64,000 nt of DNA from Fibrobacter sp. UWR3 (GTDB taxonomy: Bacteria > Fibrobacterota > Fibrobacteria > Fibrobacterales > Fibrobacteraceae): positions 62,001-126,000 of the forward strand of contig NZ_FRCW01000003.1 of the NCBI RefSeq assembly GCF_900143055.1. Direction: 5' to 3'. A program made the translations under genes and the position numbers. The notes beneath the pieces are model-generated. The model was given only the letters and a program-made list of their open reading frames with translations, had not been told where the DNA came from and made no database searches. Shown one piece after another: positions 31,405 through 41,193 of this stretch. The stretch's first letter is position 1, and the number at the start of each line of letters is the position of its first letter.

Positions 31405-33510
31405 TCAATTCTTGAGACAACGAACAGAAAAACTGTTATACCTGTAATTGTTGTAATACCTAGCGCTTTCAACTTTTTCAAATAAAATATGGTCTGCATT
31501 ATAGCGGCCACGCGGGTGAGACGTCCAAAGATAACCGATAGCATCCTTATTGACATAATTTCCACTATTATTTCGCATTCCAGCCATCATAAAATTAAAA
31601 CCATAGCCGTCCGTACCTCCTTGCGATACAGACCTTAACGTACCCCCCGCAACAGAATAATTTCCAACCGCCTTTATCAATTTTACCATATCTGTTGAAT
31701 CAGGCAAAATCCAGCCTTCCGGACACACCCCTCGAACAGGGTAAGACAAAGAGCAATCAACCAGATACCCGCATCCAGCGGCACTGTTCGAAAACGCAGC
31801 AGAACTATCCATTGCGGCAGCCCATGTATAAAGCCTTCCATATTTGTCACAATTCAATTCCGACTGATCATAGCAGTAACTCTTCGCCGAGCCAACATTA
31901 TAATCAAAGTTCAAATTCTCCGCCATCCACTCCTGGTCGCCAATCTTAACTGTCTTATAGGTATGACCATCACGTTCATCAGTAAAGGTGCCATATTCAC
32001 AATCATCGCTATCAGCAGTCTTGCACGGAGACAAAACAGATATCGCAGAAGAAGAACTCGAAGGCTGTTCAGTATCCATTAGGCAACGGACAGAATACCC
32101 GTAACGTTTTTCAGCGTAACTCAAATACGGTGCACCGCCATCGTAGAACAAGGACACAATATATGCGTCTTTGTCCTCGAACTCAGTAGAACTCCAAAAG
32201 ATTGCGGATTTGCCCTCGTTGGAGTAATTGCCACTGCCGTACCTGCCGCCGGCAGGGAGCACCGTAAATTCGAAAGCATCCGTACCATTGCCACTATTAT
32301 TCCAACCAGAGGCAGACTTAAGAACCTTGCCAGCCGTCGAATTTCCGCCAACAGTCGTGAACAAGGTTTCCCATTCAGTCTTACTAGGCAGGTGCCAGCC
32401 ACTGGGACATGCTCCCTGAATGTCACCCGATGGCAAGGAGCATTCATTACCATAGCCACATTCACTCTCCGACTTGCCAACCGCCGCGGCCCACTTATAA
32501 TGCCTTCCGTACTTGGTGCAGTTGGCTTCCTCGTCGTTGTAGCAGAAACTAGAGTCCGTTTTGAAGTTCAGGTTTTGCGCCATCCATACCTGGTCACCAA
32601 TCTTTACCGTCTTGTAGGTTTGTTCATCACGTTCATCGGTAAACGTACCTAGTTCAACACTGACTTTCCCACTTGAACTGCTATTCACACCAGACTGCGA
32701 CGAAGAACTCAAAGACTGCCCAGCATCCTTCAGGCAACGCACAGACAAGCCCCTCCCTCGGTTATTAGGGGCGATATAAAGAGGCAAATTATTTACTACG
32801 AATCGGAAAGCCTCCTCAGAGGCAAGCCAGAAGGAGCCCTGTTCACCCAAAAGCACATATTCCCCATCCTCATTCCTTGCTCCGCCAGGAAGCGCCGCAA
32901 AGGAATACGTATCATATCCTCCGCCATTGCTGTTCCAACCATCCTTTGCCATTAGCGGCTTGCCGGCCTTGCTACTTCCACCAGCAATATTAGCCAATAT
33001 CACAAATTCATCCTTCGAAGGCAAATGCCACCCCGTAGGGCAACTTTCCATCGCGTCGGCCCAAGTATAAAGGCGACCATATTCAGAACAGTATTTGGCA
33101 GAATCGTTATAGCAATAACTATTATCGCTCTTGTAGTTCAGGTTTTGCGCCATCCAGACCTGGTCGCCAATCTTTACCGTCTTGTAGGTTTGGCCGTCGC
33201 GGGAGTCGGTCATGGTTCCGGTGGACACACTTGTCTCGCTATCGCTCGACTTCGGTGTGACGCTGGATGACGAACCCTTCGAAGAAGAACTATTCGACGA
33301 AATACCGTTCGATGAAGAAGAGCCCTTTCCATCGTCACCTTCACCACCATCGCCCGGTTCATCACCGCCACCGTTTCCATCGCCAGAAACGAGACTTGCA
33401 TCAAAGTTATCGGCACCCGGATCTGTCGGGTTATCGCGGTCACCCATATCGGAACAACCCCACAAGGAGGCAATCAAGGCAAGCATCACGTAAGCAAGAT
33501 ACTTTTTCAT
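31405..33510 (-). CDS. FISUMP-domain lipoprotein with three repeats
   Basis: The ATG at 33510 is used (GGAGG 10 bases upstream); 701 residues. A lipobox (ALIASLWGC-S) is followed by an acidic Gly/Asp linker and serine runs typical of Fibrobacter surface proteins. Three copies of the Fibrobacter paralogous domain (TIGR02145, FISUMP) follow, each with DGxTYKTVKIGDQVWMAQNL, CPxGWHLPSKxE and a closing SVRCL. The function of the domain is not established; it is related to C-type-lectin-like surface domains by fold prediction only. Base composition is somewhat more AT-rich than the neighbouring genes. The PEGA-protein gene lies 14 bases upstream, so the two may be co-transcribed. Confidence 0.88.
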   Translation of the reverse strand: MKKYLAYVMLALIASLWGCSDMGDRDNPTDPGADNFDASLVSGDGNGGGDEPGDGGEGDDGKGSSSSNGISSNSSSSKGSSSSVTPKSSDSETSVSTGTMTDSRDGQTYKTVKIGDQVWMAQNLNYKSDNSYCYNDSAKYCSEYGRLYTWADAMESCPTGWHLPSKDEFVILANIAGGSSKAGKPLMAKDGWNSNGGGYDTYSFAALPGGARNEDGEYVLLGEQGSFWLASEEAFRFVVNNLPLYIAPNNRGRGLSVRCLKDAGQSLSSSSQSGVNSSSSGKVSVELGTFTDERDEQTYKTVKIGDQVWMAQNLNFKTDSSFCYNDEEANCTKYGRHYKWAAAVGKSESECGYGNECSLPSGDIQGACPSGWHLPSKTEWETLFTTVGGNSTAGKVLKSASGWNNSGNGTDAFEFTVLPAGGRYGSGNYSNEGKSAIFWSSTEFEDKDAYIVSLFYDGGAPYLSYAEKRYGYSVRCLMDTEQPSSSSSAISVLSPCKTADSDDCEYGTFTDERDGHTYKTVKIGDQEWMAENLNFDYNVGSAKSYCYDQSELNCDKYGRLYTWAAAMDSSAAFSNSAAGCGYLVDCSLSYPVRGVCPEGWILPDSTDMVKLIKAVGNYSVAGGTLRSVSQGGTDGYGFNFMMAGMRNNSGNYVNKDAIGYLWTSHPRGRYNADHILFEKVESARYYNNYRYNSFSVRCLKN

Positions 33511-33524
33511 ATTCGTCAAGCCTC

Positions 33525-35093
33525 CTAGAACACAAAGAACACGGTAACGCCTGCGGCAAGGAGACCCGCACCGACACCATAAAATACGTTGCGCAATGTA
33601 CTAGCCTTTTTCACCTTGTCCCACTGGTCGTCAGCTTCGCTTTCGGATGTAAACGTAGCGTCATCGTACTTTCCGCGTTCGTCTTTCATCACGGAATTCT
33701 CGTAGATGCCTATTCCAAAAGCGGCAGCGCCGAGAACGGCAAGTCCTATACCAATAGGCTTCGCGATGCTCATTCCCTTTTCCTTGTTCGCTACATCTGC
33801 AGCGGCCTCACTTGCCTGGGCCTGCTTTTCGTCAACATTCGCCTGTGCTGGCTGCTGTTCCTTTTCAGGTTCGGCTTTTTCCTCGGCCACCACGGGCTGG
33901 CCAGACTTTACAAGTTCGTGAGTTACCTCTACGTTCGCATTCACCTTCAATTCCGCAGCAACTACGCCACGAAATTCTCCGTCACCGGCCTCGATCTTCG
34001 AGCAGAGCGGAACCTCGCCCACAAAGGGAGTCTCGCCAACCTTTGCACCATCGACCCACACAGGGACTTTCTGTTCTGAGCCGTCCTTCACCGCCTTGAG
34101 CGTAAGCCATCCCTTGCCACGCTTGAGTTCCTGGTCAAACTTTTCTGTCTTAGCCACAGTTATGCCCACATTGAAAGAAGCAGTCTCGTAACAGGGGTGC
34201 GAAATCTGCACGGAATGCGGGCCTGCTGGCAGGTTGTTAATCCCCTTTTTGAAAGCGACATCGTTACGGCTAGTCTTGCCATCAATTGTCACGACAATCG
34301 GGCTTCCGTCACCCAGATACTCATCGTACTTCGGGTCTACATTCAGTTGCCCAAAGTTCGGTTCGAGGTTCATCATCAACGCCATCTCGGCACCCTCGAC
34401 CATCAGCAGGGAATCCTTGTCCTGGTAGTCATCGCGGGCGGCTAGAACACGGTGTTCTCCCTCGGGGATATTCACAGTACAGGGGGTACTCATGCACTTT
34501 GTGGGCCTGCCGTCAATTGCGATGGACGCACCCATCGGAACACTCTGTATCTTGAGGGCGACCATCTGCGGGCCGGCAGAGATTCCCGAAGCAAATGCAG
34601 GCTGCGCATAGGCGTTGCCACGCGCCTTCATAAACAGGGGCTTGGCCTGCTTGCGGATTTCAACCTCAAGTTTCTCGATGTCAGAACTCTTCGCCGTAAA
34701 GGACCCCATGAGCTTATTGCCCGCAGTTTCGTACATCTCGACCGTGATGGTGAGGTTCGAACCAAAGCGCCCCACACGGCCCTGCGCAATGTAGTCGGCA
34801 GCAATGTTCTTCCCCGTCTCTACAAGGCAACTGCCCTCGCATTCCTCGATTCCCTTGCCCGGCGGGAGCATCATCTGGATGTTGTCTCGCGTCATGATGG
34901 TAAAGTTCATCTCGGCAGGGAGAGCCTTCACCGCCTCGGAACGGAGTACGTCGGTCAAGTACTGCTTTTCTTCGAGCGAAAGCACGTCTTTCGGTGCCAT
35001 CGTCTCGAGAACGGCAACGTATGTTGCCGATGCCGGAATCGCAAGCAGCGCAAACACCGCTATACATTTCTTCAGAGTTTCAAAAACCTTCAT
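33525..35093 (-). CDS. PEGA-domain membrane protein
   Basis: The start at 35093 gives a signal peptide (CIAVFALLAIPASATY) behind AAGGGACGGAT; 522 residues. Residues about 25-165 resemble periplasmic CsgG/FlgO-like or TPR-free sensor domains (VLRSEAVKALPAEMNFTIMT, ADYIAQGRVGRFGSNLTITV). Two PEGA-like beta domains follow (IQSVPMGASIAIDGRPTKC; VWVDGAKVGETPFVGEVPLC). An Ala/Glu/Lys-rich coiled region leads to two hydrophobic segments at the C-terminus (GIGLAVLGAAAFGIGIYE, GVGAGLLAAGVTVFFVF). PEGA domains are usually surface or cell-wall associated. It appears to form a unit with the FISUMP lipoprotein gene downstream. Confidence 0.7.
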   Translation of the reverse strand: MKVFETLKKCIAVFALLAIPASATYVAVLETMAPKDVLSLEEKQYLTDVLRSEAVKALPAEMNFTIMTRDNIQMMLPPGKGIEECEGSCLVETGKNIAADYIAQGRVGRFGSNLTITVEMYETAGNKLMGSFTAKSSDIEKLEVEIRKQAKPLFMKARGNAYAQPAFASGISAGPQMVALKIQSVPMGASIAIDGRPTKCMSTPCTVNIPEGEHRVLAARDDYQDKDSLLMVEGAEMALMMNLEPNFGQLNVDPKYDEYLGDGSPIVVTIDGKTSRNDVAFKKGINNLPAGPHSVQISHPCYETASFNVGITVAKTEKFDQELKRGKGWLTLKAVKDGSEQKVPVWVDGAKVGETPFVGEVPLCSKIEAGDGEFRGVVAAELKVNANVEVTHELVKSGQPVVAEEKAEPEKEQQPAQANVDEKQAQASEAAADVANKEKGMSIAKPIGIGLAVLGAAAFGIGIYENSVMKDERGKYDDATFTSESEADDQWDKVKKASTLRNVFYGVGAGLLAAGVTVFFVF

Positions 35094-35242
35094 GGATCCG
35101 TCCCTTTGCACCCTATGGCAAAAAAAGGCCACAGGTACCTGTTTGAAAATATACGTTTTCATTATTCTACGGTCAATAGGGAATGCGCCACACAAAGAAA
35201 AAAGCCCTTCCACGTCTAAATTATTACTACATTTCGTGAATA

Positions 35243-36658
35243 ATGACCGAAATCGAGGAACAGGAAGACTACGAAGTCCGCATAGGTTCGTTCAACGGGC
35301 CCATGGACCTGCTCGTATACCTTGTCCAGAAGAAGGAAATGTCGCTGGACCAGATCCCGATTGCAGAAATCGCGGACGACTTCCTCGCATGGGTCAACAA
35401 GATTGGGGTGACCGACCTCTCGAAGGCGGGCGACTTCTTGTACATGGCGAGCCGTCTGATGGCCCTCAAGGTGCAGGAACTGCTCCCGGCAGAAGAACGC
35501 GACCCGGAACTTGTCGAGGAATACAACGCCGACCGCGAAAAGCTCATGCAGGAGATGCTCGAGTACCAGCGCTACAAGCAGGTCGCGGGCGGGCTCCAGG
35601 ACATGGAAGGCAAGAACTTCGGCACGTACAGCCGTGGCCGCCTCGAAAAGACGCAGAGCGACGAGGACACGCTCGCCGACGCGAACATCTGGCAGCTTTT
35701 CCGCGCGTACCAAAAGAGCCTCAAGACAAAGATTTCGGATACGGTCCACCACATCGAACTCGACTACGTGACCATCCAGGACCGGCAACAGGCGATAAAC
35801 AACTACCTCTCGGTAAACGGGCGCGCACTCTTCGAGGAACTGCTCGACAACGACAGCCACCCGATTGTAGCCGCAGTGACCTTCATGGCACTCCTCGAGA
35901 TGATAAAGACCGACGAGGTGGTGTTCCGCCAGAGCGAACTCTTTGGTCCCATCTGGATTTACCGCAAGAAGAACAACCCGGACTATGCCGACGAGATGGC
36001 GCGCGAGACCGTGTTCTACTCGAAGGACCCGGACGTGAAACCCGGCCTGGTGGAAGAAATCCGCAACATGGCGCTGGCCCGCTCGCAGGCAGGCAGCGTG
36101 GGCGATATCGCCGCCGTAATGAAGGAGGCCGTACTCTGGACGACCCGCGGGCGCGAGGTAACCGAGGAAAACCTGCAGGCCATGCTCGAAGGGCGCGAAG
36201 ACCTGAGCGAAGTGCAGGAAAACCCGTTCGCCGAAATGATGAAAGAAGATGATGCGGCGGAAAATGCCATGGCTCCGGCAGAAGGCGTTCCGACAGGTAA
36301 CGAAACTGCGCAGGCCCCTGTTGAAAATACTCCTGCAGATGGTTCGACGGGCTCACCAACCGACGCTCCGGTTGAAAACGTGCCGCCGACAACTGAAACG
36401 GTATCGCCGGTTGAAGAAACCGCAAGCGCAGACAAAGTAATTTCTTCACAGTCCGAACCTCCCGCAGAAACGGAAAAGCCGGCGGCTCCTGCAACATCGC
36501 AGATGAGCGACGAGGAATTCGAGGCATTCATGAAAAAGGCCCAGGCATTCTACGACACCCAGGCCGAGGAAACCACCTCAAGCGAAAACATCGCCGAAGA
36601 ATCCGACGATGATGATGACGATTTTCCGTCGCTAGAAGTACATTCCGGCGACGACTAA
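35243..36658 (+). CDS. scpA: Segregation and condensation protein A
   Basis: ScpA is the kleisin that bridges SMC heads with ScpB in chromosome condensation. Seen in the first 260 residues: FNGPMDLLVYLVQKKEMSLDQIPIAEI, DFLYMASRLMALKVQELLP and, in the C-terminal winged-helix part, VAAVTFMALLEMIKTDEVVFRQSELFGPI. The protein is 471 residues, about 200 longer than most ScpA. The extra C-terminal part is acidic and low-complexity (Pro/Glu/Thr/Asp-rich), ends in an Asp run, and looks unstructured. No scpB gene is adjacent. The gene is divergent from the PEGA-protein gene. Confidence 0.92.
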   Translation: MTEIEEQEDYEVRIGSFNGPMDLLVYLVQKKEMSLDQIPIAEIADDFLAWVNKIGVTDLSKAGDFLYMASRLMALKVQELLPAEERDPELVEEYNADREKLMQEMLEYQRYKQVAGGLQDMEGKNFGTYSRGRLEKTQSDEDTLADANIWQLFRAYQKSLKTKISDTVHHIELDYVTIQDRQQAINNYLSVNGRALFEELLDNDSHPIVAAVTFMALLEMIKTDEVVFRQSELFGPIWIYRKKNNPDYADEMARETVFYSKDPDVKPGLVEEIRNMALARSQAGSVGDIAAVMKEAVLWTTRGREVTEENLQAMLEGREDLSEVQENPFAEMMKEDDAAENAMAPAEGVPTGNETAQAPVENTPADGSTGSPTDAPVENVPPTTETVSPVEETASADKVISSQSEPPAETEKPAAPATSQMSDEEFEAFMKKAQAFYDTQAEETTSSENIAEESDDDDDDFPSLEVHSGDD

Positions 36659-36660
36659 TG

Positions 36661-36702
36661 CGACTAGGGAGGGTTTCGCACGGGCACCTTCGGTGCAAAA
36701 AT
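36661..36702. repeat. Intergenic repeat, short form of 28300-28413
   Basis: GACTAGGGAGGG immediately after the scpA stop, then GGCACCTTCGGTGC hairpin. Both motifs recur at 28300-28413 with extra sequence between them. Confidence 0.5.
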
Positions 36703-36987
36703 TTAATCCCAGTTGATGCTCGGGGGCGGGTCCTTCAGGTCCTTGTTCTGCTTGGCCGCCTCGAACTTCTTTTCCAGGAGTTCGGCGCGGTTCTTCTGCG
36801 CCTCCTTCGCGGCGGCAAATTTCGCTTCCAAATCAGAACTGCGCGACTTCTGCTCCTTCAAGAAGTCATCGAAGGACTTGACCTCCTTCTTGAACTCCTT
36901 GTGGCTCAGCACCTCGCCCGTATCGGCATCCACTACGATTTCGCCCTTGCACATGGGGCATTCGATGGTAAGCGTCCTTACGGCCAT
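36703..36987 (-). CDS. Small CXXC protein with coiled coil, unknown function
   Basis: A 94-residue soluble protein. One CPMCKG zinc-knuckle-like motif lies in the N-terminal beta region (residues 10-30). Residues about 35-80 form a highly charged coiled coil (FLKEQKSRSSDLEAKFAAAK), ending PPPSINWD. I recognise no family beyond a zinc-ribbon-like start. The gene begins 8 bases after the upstream protease stop, so it is co-transcribed with it. It may bind a metal with a partner or dimerise, which is an inference. Confidence 0.7.
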   Translation of the reverse strand: MAVRTLTIECPMCKGEIVVDADTGEVLSHKEFKKEVKSFDDFLKEQKSRSSDLEAKFAAAKEAQKNRAELLEKKFEAAKQNKDLKDPPPSINWD

Positions 36988-36995
36988 AACGCCCC

Positions 36996-37709
36996 CTAGT
37001 CCCTGCGCCCGCCGATGAGACCTGCGCGGTACGCCCAGTAGAGCAGTTGGAGAATCGAACTGACTGCTGCAGCCACGTAGGTCAGGCCTGCGGCAAACAG
37101 CACGCCCGAAACCGTATTGTACTCACGACCCGGCGCCACCACGTCCATGCGGGCGAGCGCCTTTTTAGCGCGGCTAGAGGCATCGAATTCCACCGGAACG
37201 GTCACCAGCGTAAAGAGCGTCGTTGCGGCAAACAGGAGCACTCCCACGATAGATATCGGCTGGCCTATCGCCTTCCCGAATCCCATGAGCATGATGCCGA
37301 TAATCACGAGCCACGGCCCGAGATTGTTCCCGATGTTAGCGACCGGCACGATGGCAGAGCGCAACCACATAGGGAAATACCCCTGCGCATGCTGGATGGC
37401 GTGCCCCACCTCGTGGGCGGCGACACCCGCGGCACTTGCATTGCGGCCGTTGTATACCTCCGGAGAAAGGTTAAGCGTCTTGTTAAGCGGGTTGTAGTGG
37501 TCCGAAAGGAACCCGTGATGCTGCAGCACCTTCACGTCGGTAATGCCTGCATCCATGAGGATTGCCTTCGCCACGTCGGCGCCGGTAAGCCCGCTAGAAA
37601 TATTCACCTTCTGCCCCGCATTGAAGCGCGACTTGACCATCAGCGAAACACCGCCCGAAAGAGCGAGCGTCACCACGAGAATCATCATGTAAAGCGGATC
37701 AAAATACAT
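36996..37709 (-). CDS. YugP-type zinc metallopeptidase
   Basis: The start at 37709 (MYFDPLYMMILVVTLALSGG) is preferred because GAGGAAACACAG precedes it and it opens with a membrane helix; 237 residues. It contains the family signature AAHEVGHAIQHA (HEXXH zinc site), HYNPLNKTLNLSPEVYNGRN just before it, and two to three further helices (LVIIGIMLMGFG, LLFAATTLFTLV, TYVAAAVSSILQLLYW). This is the DUF/Zn_peptidase_2 (YugP) family of membrane proteases of unknown substrate. The small CXXC gene is directly downstream. Confidence 0.87.
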   Translation of the reverse strand: MYFDPLYMMILVVTLALSGGVSLMVKSRFNAGQKVNISSGLTGADVAKAILMDAGITDVKVLQHHGFLSDHYNPLNKTLNLSPEVYNGRNASAAGVAAHEVGHAIQHAQGYFPMWLRSAIVPVANIGNNLGPWLVIIGIMLMGFGKAIGQPISIVGVLLFAATTLFTLVTVPVEFDASSRAKKALARMDVVAPGREYNTVSGVLFAAGLTYVAAAVSSILQLLYWAYRAGLIGGRRD

Positions 37710-37813
37710 CTGTGTTTCCTCAATGAAATATTTACACTCTAAATGTATAAAAACAAAGCCGGAAAAGGTAACACCCTGTCCGGCGTATTCGCATTTCATC
37801 AAAAAAAAGCAGG

Positions 37814-38995
37814 CTACATGTCGCCGATGTCAATCTTCGCCTTGTCGCGGGCGCGGGTCAGGACAAGCCCCAAAACCAGGTACACGACCGCCTGGATTGC
37901 AAGCTGGTACAACTTGGGCGCAACCTCGTATATATCGGCCCCCATCTGCTCGATGGAGAGCCACGCCGGTATGGCAAAAGTGCTCGGCAGTATGTACGAT
38001 ATCGAGACCATCCACTGGGGCATCAGGTAACTGGGCCAACTGAAATTCGCAAGGAAGAGAATCGGGATGGAAAGGTACAGGAACAGCTGCATGCTGGATT
38101 CGCGGCGCAAGAATACCTGCGAGACGACCATGCCCAAATTGATGACCGAAGCAAGGAACACGAGGGAGAACACCATCATGGGCAAAAGTTCACCACGTCG
38201 CGGGAAATCGAACAGGTTGTAGATGATGCAGTGATAGAAGAGGATAAACGAGCAGTAGTGCAAAAAATAAGCAAGCGCACGGCCAAAGTAGCGGTATTCG
38301 GCAGTCTCGTTCTCGACGGGACTGTCACGGAATTTTTTGCGGAACCGCCTGTGGGCGCGCGAACCGCCCAAGACGCAGATACCGATAATGAGCGACTGTT
38401 GCAGAATCACCACGAGCACGCTCGGCACCACGTAGTTGGAATAGCTGCCCGAACTGTTGAACATTGTCTGGATGCTGATGGGAATCGGGTCGCGCATGGC
38501 AATCGCCTTCGCGGAAGGCACTTTTTTGCCCAGGGCAATTTGTTTTACTTTGTTTGTAGCACCGACGGTAAGCGCGCATGTCGAGAACGCCGTACCTATG
38601 GCACCATGCAGCATCACGTAGGCACCGTGCGTAAAGATGTTCACCGAAACGGGGCGCTTGGCGCGGATGTCCTTCTCCATGTTCTCGGGGATAACCATAA
38701 ACCCGAATATCTCCTCGCGGGCCATGGCCGCCTCGGCCTCGTTCATTTCGGCATAGATAGACTTGACCTCTATCTGCTGGGCAGCAGATGCCATGCGGAT
38801 AAGGTCGCGCGACATCGCAGTATTGTCGAGGTCGACAACTGCAACCGGCACCTTCGATACCGTCTGGTATATGTAGGGGGTCGGGTAATAGAACGCATAC
38901 AGGACCCCTGCCACCACAAGGAGGAGAATTGCGGCAGGGTCCGTGTAGAAGAGCTTCCACTCCGCAAAGGCAACTTTCCAAAGGCGACGAATCAC
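37814..38995 (-). CDS. ABC-2 type transporter permease
   Basis: A 393-residue inner-membrane protein: one N-terminal helix (ILLLVVAGVLYAFYYP), a periplasmic domain of about 150 residues (VPVAVVDLDNTAMSRDLIRM), then five to six helices. This layout is that of YhhJ/YbhR-like ABC-2 permeases (ABC2_membrane_3). Its start overlaps the end of the preceding permease gene by 4 bases, so the two are translationally coupled and probably form a heterodimer. It is last in an operon TolC-HlyD-permease-permease. No ATP-binding protein is encoded in this operon. Confidence 0.85.
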   Translation of the reverse strand: MIRRLWKVAFAEWKLFYTDPAAILLLVVAGVLYAFYYPTPYIYQTVSKVPVAVVDLDNTAMSRDLIRMASAAQQIEVKSIYAEMNEAEAAMAREEIFGFMVIPENMEKDIRAKRPVSVNIFTHGAYVMLHGAIGTAFSTCALTVGATNKVKQIALGKKVPSAKAIAMRDPIPISIQTMFNSSGSYSNYVVPSVLVVILQQSLIIGICVLGGSRAHRRFRKKFRDSPVENETAEYRYFGRALAYFLHYCSFILFYHCIIYNLFDFPRRGELLPMMVFSLVFLASVINLGMVVSQVFLRRESSMQLFLYLSIPILFLANFSWPSYLMPQWMVSISYILPSTFAIPAWLSIEQMGADIYEVAPKLYQLAIQAVVYLVLGLVLTRARDKAKIDIGDM

Positions 38996-40182
38996 GATAC
39001 CGCCTCCGTCTTTACATCCATACCAGTGACATCCATGCCGGAGGACTGCCCGCAGGCCGCTTCACGGCGCAGGTGCTGTTTCCAGCGCATCGACATGAGG
39101 AGCGCTCCGAGTATATTCCAGAATATCGCCATCCCGATAAGAATTTTTATGGAATCCCAGGCGGGGGCCGTACTCACGTCACCCAAGAGCATCATGGACT
39201 GCACCTTGAGTGCGTGTGTGAGCGGGAGAACAAACGCAAAGCAGCGCACGGCAAAGGGCATCGCCATCACCGGGAAGGTCTGGCCCGCAAAGGCGAACGC
39301 GGGGCTCCCGATAACGCCCGCCGCACCTGTCGCTATGCGCATCACGCCCACCACGCCTATAAAAACGATCCCTGCACCCGAGCAGGCGCATATCATGAAC
39401 AACTGCGCGGCAGCAGTCATGACAAATTCATCGAACGTGAGCGGGGCGAGCATCCTGTGGCAATAGGCGTAGCAGCCCATCAGTTCGAGCCAGAGAGCGA
39501 TGTTCATCGGGAATACACTCGCCACCCACAGGGTAAGGCGCGAACCGCCCGCATAGCGGATCATCTCGGTAACGCGATGGTCACGAAGCGGGAACGAGAG
39601 TACATACACGCCCACAATCATCGCCGCGAGGTGGAAAATCGCCGTCACGAGCCCGAGCGCTAAAAACCCCTGGTAGTTGCCCTCCACGTTCCCCACGGAA
39701 TGGATTTCGGTCTTTACCGGGTCGGCGATTTCGGGCACGAACATCTCGCTACCCACAGAAGAAATTACAGAGCGAATTTCCTTGGTCGCGAACATGTTCG
39801 TGAGGTAATTTTGCCCGCTGGAATACACGGGGATCACGGGAGTCTCGAGCCGGAGCGCACGGCGTTCCAGTTCGTTCGGGAGCACCAGGAACCCCTGCAA
39901 ATCCCCGCGGACTACCGCACGTTCGCATTCATTCATGCTGCCGCATTCAAGCTTCACATCCAGAACGGGGCTCGAACGCAACCGGGCGTTTATCTTGTCC
40001 GCAAGCCTGCTGTCGTCTTGCATCACGATGCCTATAGGCACGTGCTGCACAATCTGCGACGTGAACATGCCCATGGTAAACAGCGATACGCCCACGGGCA
40101 ACACCAGGAGAATCATCCACAACACGATATTGTGGCTGAAATAGATTTTCCTGATGGTATTCAGCAGGCCACTCAAAATCAT
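38992..40182 (-). CDS. ABC-2 type transporter permease
   Basis: A 396-residue membrane protein of the same architecture as the next gene: N-terminal helix (IVLWMILLVLPVGVSLFTMG), periplasmic domain (HVPIGIVMQDDSRLADKINA), then a cluster of helices. It begins 12 bases after the HlyD gene and overlaps the next permease gene by 4 bases. The pair would make the membrane channel of a tripartite exporter with the HlyD and TolC proteins. The driving ATPase must come from elsewhere, or was lost. Confidence 0.85.
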   Translation of the reverse strand: MILSGLLNTIRKIYFSHNIVLWMILLVLPVGVSLFTMGMFTSQIVQHVPIGIVMQDDSRLADKINARLRSSPVLDVKLECGSMNECERAVVRGDLQGFLVLPNELERRALRLETPVIPVYSSGQNYLTNMFATKEIRSVISSVGSEMFVPEIADPVKTEIHSVGNVEGNYQGFLALGLVTAIFHLAAMIVGVYVLSFPLRDHRVTEMIRYAGGSRLTLWVASVFPMNIALWLELMGCYAYCHRMLAPLTFDEFVMTAAAQLFMICACSGAGIVFIGVVGVMRIATGAAGVIGSPAFAFAGQTFPVMAMPFAVRCFAFVLPLTHALKVQSMMLLGDVSTAPAWDSIKILIGMAIFWNILGALLMSMRWKQHLRREAACGQSSGMDVTGMDVKTEAVS

Positions 40183-40194
40183 GGCAAATCCCTG

Positions 40195-41193
40195 CTACTG
40201 GATTGCATCTACAGAAAGGAGCACGCTCATGCCGGGGCGCAAGTTTTCGACCTTCTGCGTGGGGCGCAGGCGCACCTCGAACGTCTTGAGGTCGAACCCG
40301 CCACTTTCCTTGCTGCTGCGCCAGGTGGCATAGTCACCCACGGAAGCGATGTAGCTCACTTCCATTTCGACCTGCCTGTCGAGCGCCGGAATGCTGAGGG
40401 TAAACTTCCTGCCCTTGTACACGTTCTTGAGCATGTCCTCGCGCAGGTGGAATACCGCCCAGGCATCGTCCAAGTCGGTCACCGCGATTACGGGCATGCC
40501 CGAGCCCACGACCTCGCCCTCTTCGACAAGCTTGAGCGAGACTTCGCCACTGATGGGGCTACGAATCTTGGTTTCTTCGAGGTAGGCGTCCACCTCGGCG
40601 GTGGCGCCGCGGGCCTGCATCACGAGGGCGTTCGCGGCAGCCTTGTCTTCGCTGCGGGCGCCGGCCACTGCCTGGTTGTACTGCGCCTTCGCGGCGTCGG
40701 CAGCGGACTGGCTCGCCTTCATCTGCGTTTCGGCTTCGTCGCGCTTCTGCAGCGGGAGCACGCCCTCGTTGTAGAGTTTCTGCACGCGGTCGTAGGTGTT
40801 CTTCGCGAGCGTCGCCGCATCCTGGGCGCGGTCGGCCATCGCCTTGAGGGCGGTGATATCTTCACTGCGGGCACCATTGCGGGCCTTGCTCGCCTGGGCG
40901 CGTGCGGCACCGAGGGCGCCCTGCGCCTGCATCTTCTTCGCCTCGATTTCGGGGCTGCTGATTAACGCCACAAGGGAATCCTTGATGACGATGTCGCCCT
41001 CGTGCACGAACAAGCGTTCGATGCGGCCGGGGACCTTCCCGGCCACAAGCACGCGCCTAGCCTCCATTTGCCCCTGCAGGAACTGCTCGCGGGGAGCGGT
41101 CGCAAACTTCTGCAACTGCATGATTCCAAGCACCACGAGGACAATCAACGCGGCGACAACTATAACCTTTCCGAGAGTTTTCAGCACGTTCAT
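40195..41193 (-). CDS. HlyD-family membrane fusion protein
   Basis: A 332-residue periplasmic adaptor: N-terminal membrane helix (VIVVAALIVLVVLGIMQL), biotinyl-lipoyl half motifs (GKVPGRIERLFVHEGDIVIKD), an alpha-helical hairpin rich in Ala/Gln (about 75-190), then SGEVSLKLVEEGEVVGSGMPV and a beta-barrel. It links inner-membrane permeases to the TolC channel. Its ATG overlaps the last base of the TolC stop codon (TAATG), so translation is coupled. Confidence 0.9.
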   Translation of the reverse strand: MNVLKTLGKVIVVAALIVLVVLGIMQLQKFATAPREQFLQGQMEARRVLVAGKVPGRIERLFVHEGDIVIKDSLVALISSPEIEAKKMQAQGALGAARAQASKARNGARSEDITALKAMADRAQDAATLAKNTYDRVQKLYNEGVLPLQKRDEAETQMKASQSAADAAKAQYNQAVAGARSEDKAAANALVMQARGATAEVDAYLEETKIRSPISGEVSLKLVEEGEVVGSGMPVIAVTDLDDAWAVFHLREDMLKNVYKGRKFTLSIPALDRQVEMEVSYIASVGDYATWRSSKESGGFDLKTFEVRLRPTQKVENLRPGMSVLLSVDAIQ